Assembly: GCF_027947535.2 (NCBI RefSeq)
Contig: NZ_JAAGKO020000016.1
Span: forward strand, 1 to 64,000
Direction: 5' to 3'
DNA length: 64,000 nt
Source of the DNA: Streptantibioticus silvisoli
GTDB lineage: Bacteria > Actinomycetota > Actinomycetes > Streptomycetales > Streptomycetaceae
Part shown: positions 62,533 through 64,000 of the stretch, piece after piece
Numbering within the stretch: position 1 is the first letter of the stretch
How the letters are laid out: each line of letters starts with the position of its first letter
Translations under genes and position numbers: made by a program
The notes under the pieces: model-generated
Told to the model about the DNA's origin: nothing
The model's input: the letters and a program-made list of their open reading frames with translations, nothing else
The model's database searches: none

Positions 62533-63258
62533 TCAGCCGGCGAGTTCGCGGGCGGCCTCGGTGAGGTCCTTGGCGGTGTCGATGGCCCGCCAGTACGACC
62601 CCTGCGGCAGCCGGAAGCCCGCGAGGCGCCGCGTGCGGGCGAGTTGGGGGAACGTGGTGCGTTCGTGGTCGCCGCGGTCCGGCAGCAGGGCGGTGAACTC
62701 CGGGCCGAAGACGTAGACGCCCGCGTTGATCAGGTACGGGGAGGGCGGCGCCTCGATGAAGTCCAGCACGTGGCCGAACTCGTTGGTCTCCACCGCGCCC
62801 CAGGGCATGTTGGGGCGGGCCAGCGCGAGGGTGGCCGAGGCGCCGCGTTCGGCGTGGAAGGCGGACATCGCGCGCAGTGAGAAGCGCGTCCAGATGTCAC
62901 CGTTGGTCGCGTACCAGGGCTCGTCGGCCCGGGGCAGCGAGGCGGCGGCGTACTTCAGGCCGCCGCCGCGGCCGAGGGGTTCGGTCTCCACGACGGTGGT
63001 CGCGCGCAGCGGCAGGTCGGTGGACTCCAGCCAGTCCTGGAGCACGTCCGCGAGATGGCCGCACGAGATGACGACGTCGGTGACGCCTTCCTCGGCGAGC
63101 CAGTCGAGTTGGTGGCCGATGATCGGGATGCCCGTTCCGGGGATCTCGACCATCGGCTTGGGACGGTCGTCGGTGTACGGCCGCAGCCGTGAGCCCTGGC
63201 CACCTGCCAGAACCACGGCCTGCGTGATGGGGGCGGTGTGATGGTCACCTGTGGTCAT
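62533..63258 (-). CDS. Sugar-phosphate nucleotidyltransferase
   Basis: 241-residue NDP-sugar pyrophosphorylase of the RmlA/GlmU-N type. NTP loop VVLAGGQGSRLRPYTDDRPKPMVEI at the N-terminus, metal Asp in YATNGDIWTR, and the sugar-binding NAGVYVFGPEF. No acyltransferase domain follows. The sugar is not defined. ATG at 63258 or GTG at 63267 are both possible starts. Confidence 0.87.
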   Translation of the reverse strand: MTTGDHHTAPITQAVVLAGGQGSRLRPYTDDRPKPMVEIPGTGIPIIGHQLDWLAEEGVTDVVISCGHLADVLQDWLESTDLPLRATTVVETEPLGRGGGLKYAAASLPRADEPWYATNGDIWTRFSLRAMSAFHAERGASATLALARPNMPWGAVETNEFGHVLDFIEAPPSPYLINAGVYVFGPEFTALLPDRGDHERTTFPQLARTRRLAGFRLPQGSYWRAIDTAKDLTEAARELAG

Positions 63259-63337
63259 GGTCCGCACGATACGTCGTCACCCTCAGCCGGGTGATCCGAC
63301 CCCGCAGGGGTATCGACGTGGTGCGGACCGACCCGCG

Positions 63338-63844
63338 TCAGTTGGTGGCCGACGAGCCGCCGCCGAACCCGGTCTCCGGACCGTCGGTGTCGTCGGAATA
63401 GGTGCCGCTGGAGTCCGCCGCGCCGCCGTCGGCCGTCCCGGCGGTCGAGGCGACCCCGGTGGCGAACGACGTGTCGCACACCGGCCGCGCGAACGACTGG
63501 GCGCGCTGCGGGCCGTACTTGGCGACCGCCGCCCGCCCGAGCGCACGGGCGATGTCGCCGCAGTAACGCGCCAGCGTCGGCTGCTGGGCGGTCTGCGACT
63601 GGAGGTCGGTGAGCGCGACCGACGGGTTGCGCTCCTGGAGCTCCGCGAGGAGCCGGCGGCGCAGTACGTCCTGCGGGGCCCTGGAGGGCTCCGTACCGCG
63701 CTTGGAGGAGGCGGTGAGCACCTGGGCCTCGGTCGGGGCCGCCGACCAGGGCACGCGGGCGACCGCGAGCGTCCCGGACAGGACGAGGACGACCGGGAGG
63801 ACCATTGCGAATGTCTTGCCGAAACGGCGGGCTGCCTGGTTCAC
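63338..63844 (-). CDS. Exported protein of unknown function
   Basis: 168 residues with a basic then hydrophobic N-terminus (NQAARRFGKTFAMVLPVVLVLSGTLAVARVP) that acts as signal or anchor, a helical domain of about 95 residues with two cysteines (LARYCGDIARAL and FARPVCDTSF) that may form a disulfide, and a Gly/Ser/Asp tail. I do not recognise the family. GTG start at 63844. Confidence 0.7.
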   Translation of the reverse strand: MNQAARRFGKTFAMVLPVVLVLSGTLAVARVPWSAAPTEAQVLTASSKRGTEPSRAPQDVLRRRLLAELQERNPSVALTDLQSQTAQQPTLARYCGDIARALGRAAVAKYGPQRAQSFARPVCDTSFATGVASTAGTADGGAADSSGTYSDDTDGPETGFGGGSSATN

Positions 63845-63851
63845 GTCCGTG

Positions 63852-63879
63852 ATGGTAGCGAGGAGTGATGGTTTGACAA
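63852..63879 (-). promoter_or_regulatory. Promoter of the exported-protein gene
   Basis: On the minus strand TTGTCA (63879-63874) and TACCAT (63857-63852) are spaced by 16 bp, close to the vegetative consensus; the start point would fall next to the GTG at 63844. Confidence 0.65.
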
Positions 63880-64000
63880 CATTTCGTCACCCTTACGAGG
63901 GAGCCATGTCGCCGGTTCGAGGGGCCTGGGTTGACGGCCAACCGGTCCACCGCGGCGGTCCGTTGCCTAAGGCCCGGCCGCGCCCCGCCGTGTGGGGACC
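63880..64000. other. Right edge, no gene seen
   Basis: The last 120 bases hold no open frame with support and no recognised signal; the region is cut by the window border. Confidence 0.4.

Noticed and set aside
61917-62564. Long plus-strand frame after doxX
   Set aside because: Composition is almost only Gly, Ala, Arg and Val from GGTGCGG repeats and it runs into the nucleotidyltransferase gene on the other strand.
1-64000. tRNA, rRNA, insertion sequences, prophage, biosynthetic cluster
   Set aside because: I looked for GTTCGAATC-type T-loops, transposase and integrase motifs, and runs of biosynthetic enzymes, and saw none. The gene order is that of the conserved chromosome core.

Overview
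The window is about 64 kb of very GC-rich DNA (third codon positions almost all G or C, frequent GTG starts, GTGA/ATGA gene overlaps, many short or leaderless 5' ends). The gene content is that of a Streptomycetaceae chromosome core: two mycothiol genes (mshD, mshA), GlnR, CarD, the anti-WhiG factor RsiG, a PhoR-PhoP pair, and several small actinobacterial DUF families. From memory the gene order follows Streptomyces coelicolor from its pit/pst genes (around SCO4138) to beyond cysS/rlmB (around SCO4236), so this is conserved vertical backbone. I saw no tRNA, rRNA, IS element, prophage, CRISPR or biosynthetic cluster.

Layout. 0.2-7 kb: a CsoR copper repressor with its operator, a PhoU-like DUF47 protein with the low-affinity phosphate carrier Pit, then pstSCAB on the minus strand behind a clear PHO box. 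7-11 kb: an overlapping polyphosphate operon ppk - CHAD protein - Nudix hydrolase. 11-18.4 kb: mshD, an MprAB-like two-component pair beside an HtrA/PepD-like protease, a LacI regulator and glnR. 18.7-28 kb: hydrolase, MoaD-like protein, two membrane or exported proteins, a cysteine-containing leader peptide ahead of the thiosulfate sulfurtransferase cysA with DUF1416, DUF3099, DsrE-like protein, nitrobindin, a Nur-like Fur regulator, ygfZ and dtd. 28-46.6 kb: rsiG, asparaginase, Eis-type acetyltransferase, NmrA-like reductase, hydrolases and phosphatases, a MerR-PP2C fusion, a PrmC-like methyltransferase, an XRE regulator followed by an HBHA-like protein, a receiver-SpoIIE phosphatase, mshA, YbjN and gpmA. 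46.7-64 kb: two small secreted or Cys-rich proteins, divergent phoU / phoR-phoP, a lipoprotein, a 1.5-kb gene-poor gap, carD-ispD-ispF, a PPOX flavoprotein, cysS, rlmB, a DoxX protein, a sugar nucleotidyltransferase and an exported protein cut close to the right edge.

How it works together. The dominant theme is phosphate: sensing and control (PhoR-PhoP, PhoU), high- and low-affinity uptake (PstSCAB, Pit), and storage as polyphosphate (Ppk, CHAD protein). A second theme is low-molecular-weight thiol and sulfur metabolism (MshA, MshD, CysA, CysS and the leader peptide). A third is global regulation of nitrogen (GlnR), metals (CsoR, Nur), rRNA transcription (CarD) and sporulation (RsiG, SpoIIE-type phosphatase).

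What stands out is not a new gene cluster but the intergenic DNA. Many gaps hold short tandem arrays with exact but different periods (40, 29, 26, 24, 22, 20, 16, 15, 12 and 6 bp), and similar slippage-like expansions seem to lengthen several proteins (PhoR tail, IspF N-terminus, MerR-PP2C insert, HtrA insert). The best single candidates are a nine-unit 40-bp array between two convergent genes, and a four-unit 22-bp array directly upstream of a histidine phosphatase that carries PHO-box-like heptamers on an 11-bp grid.
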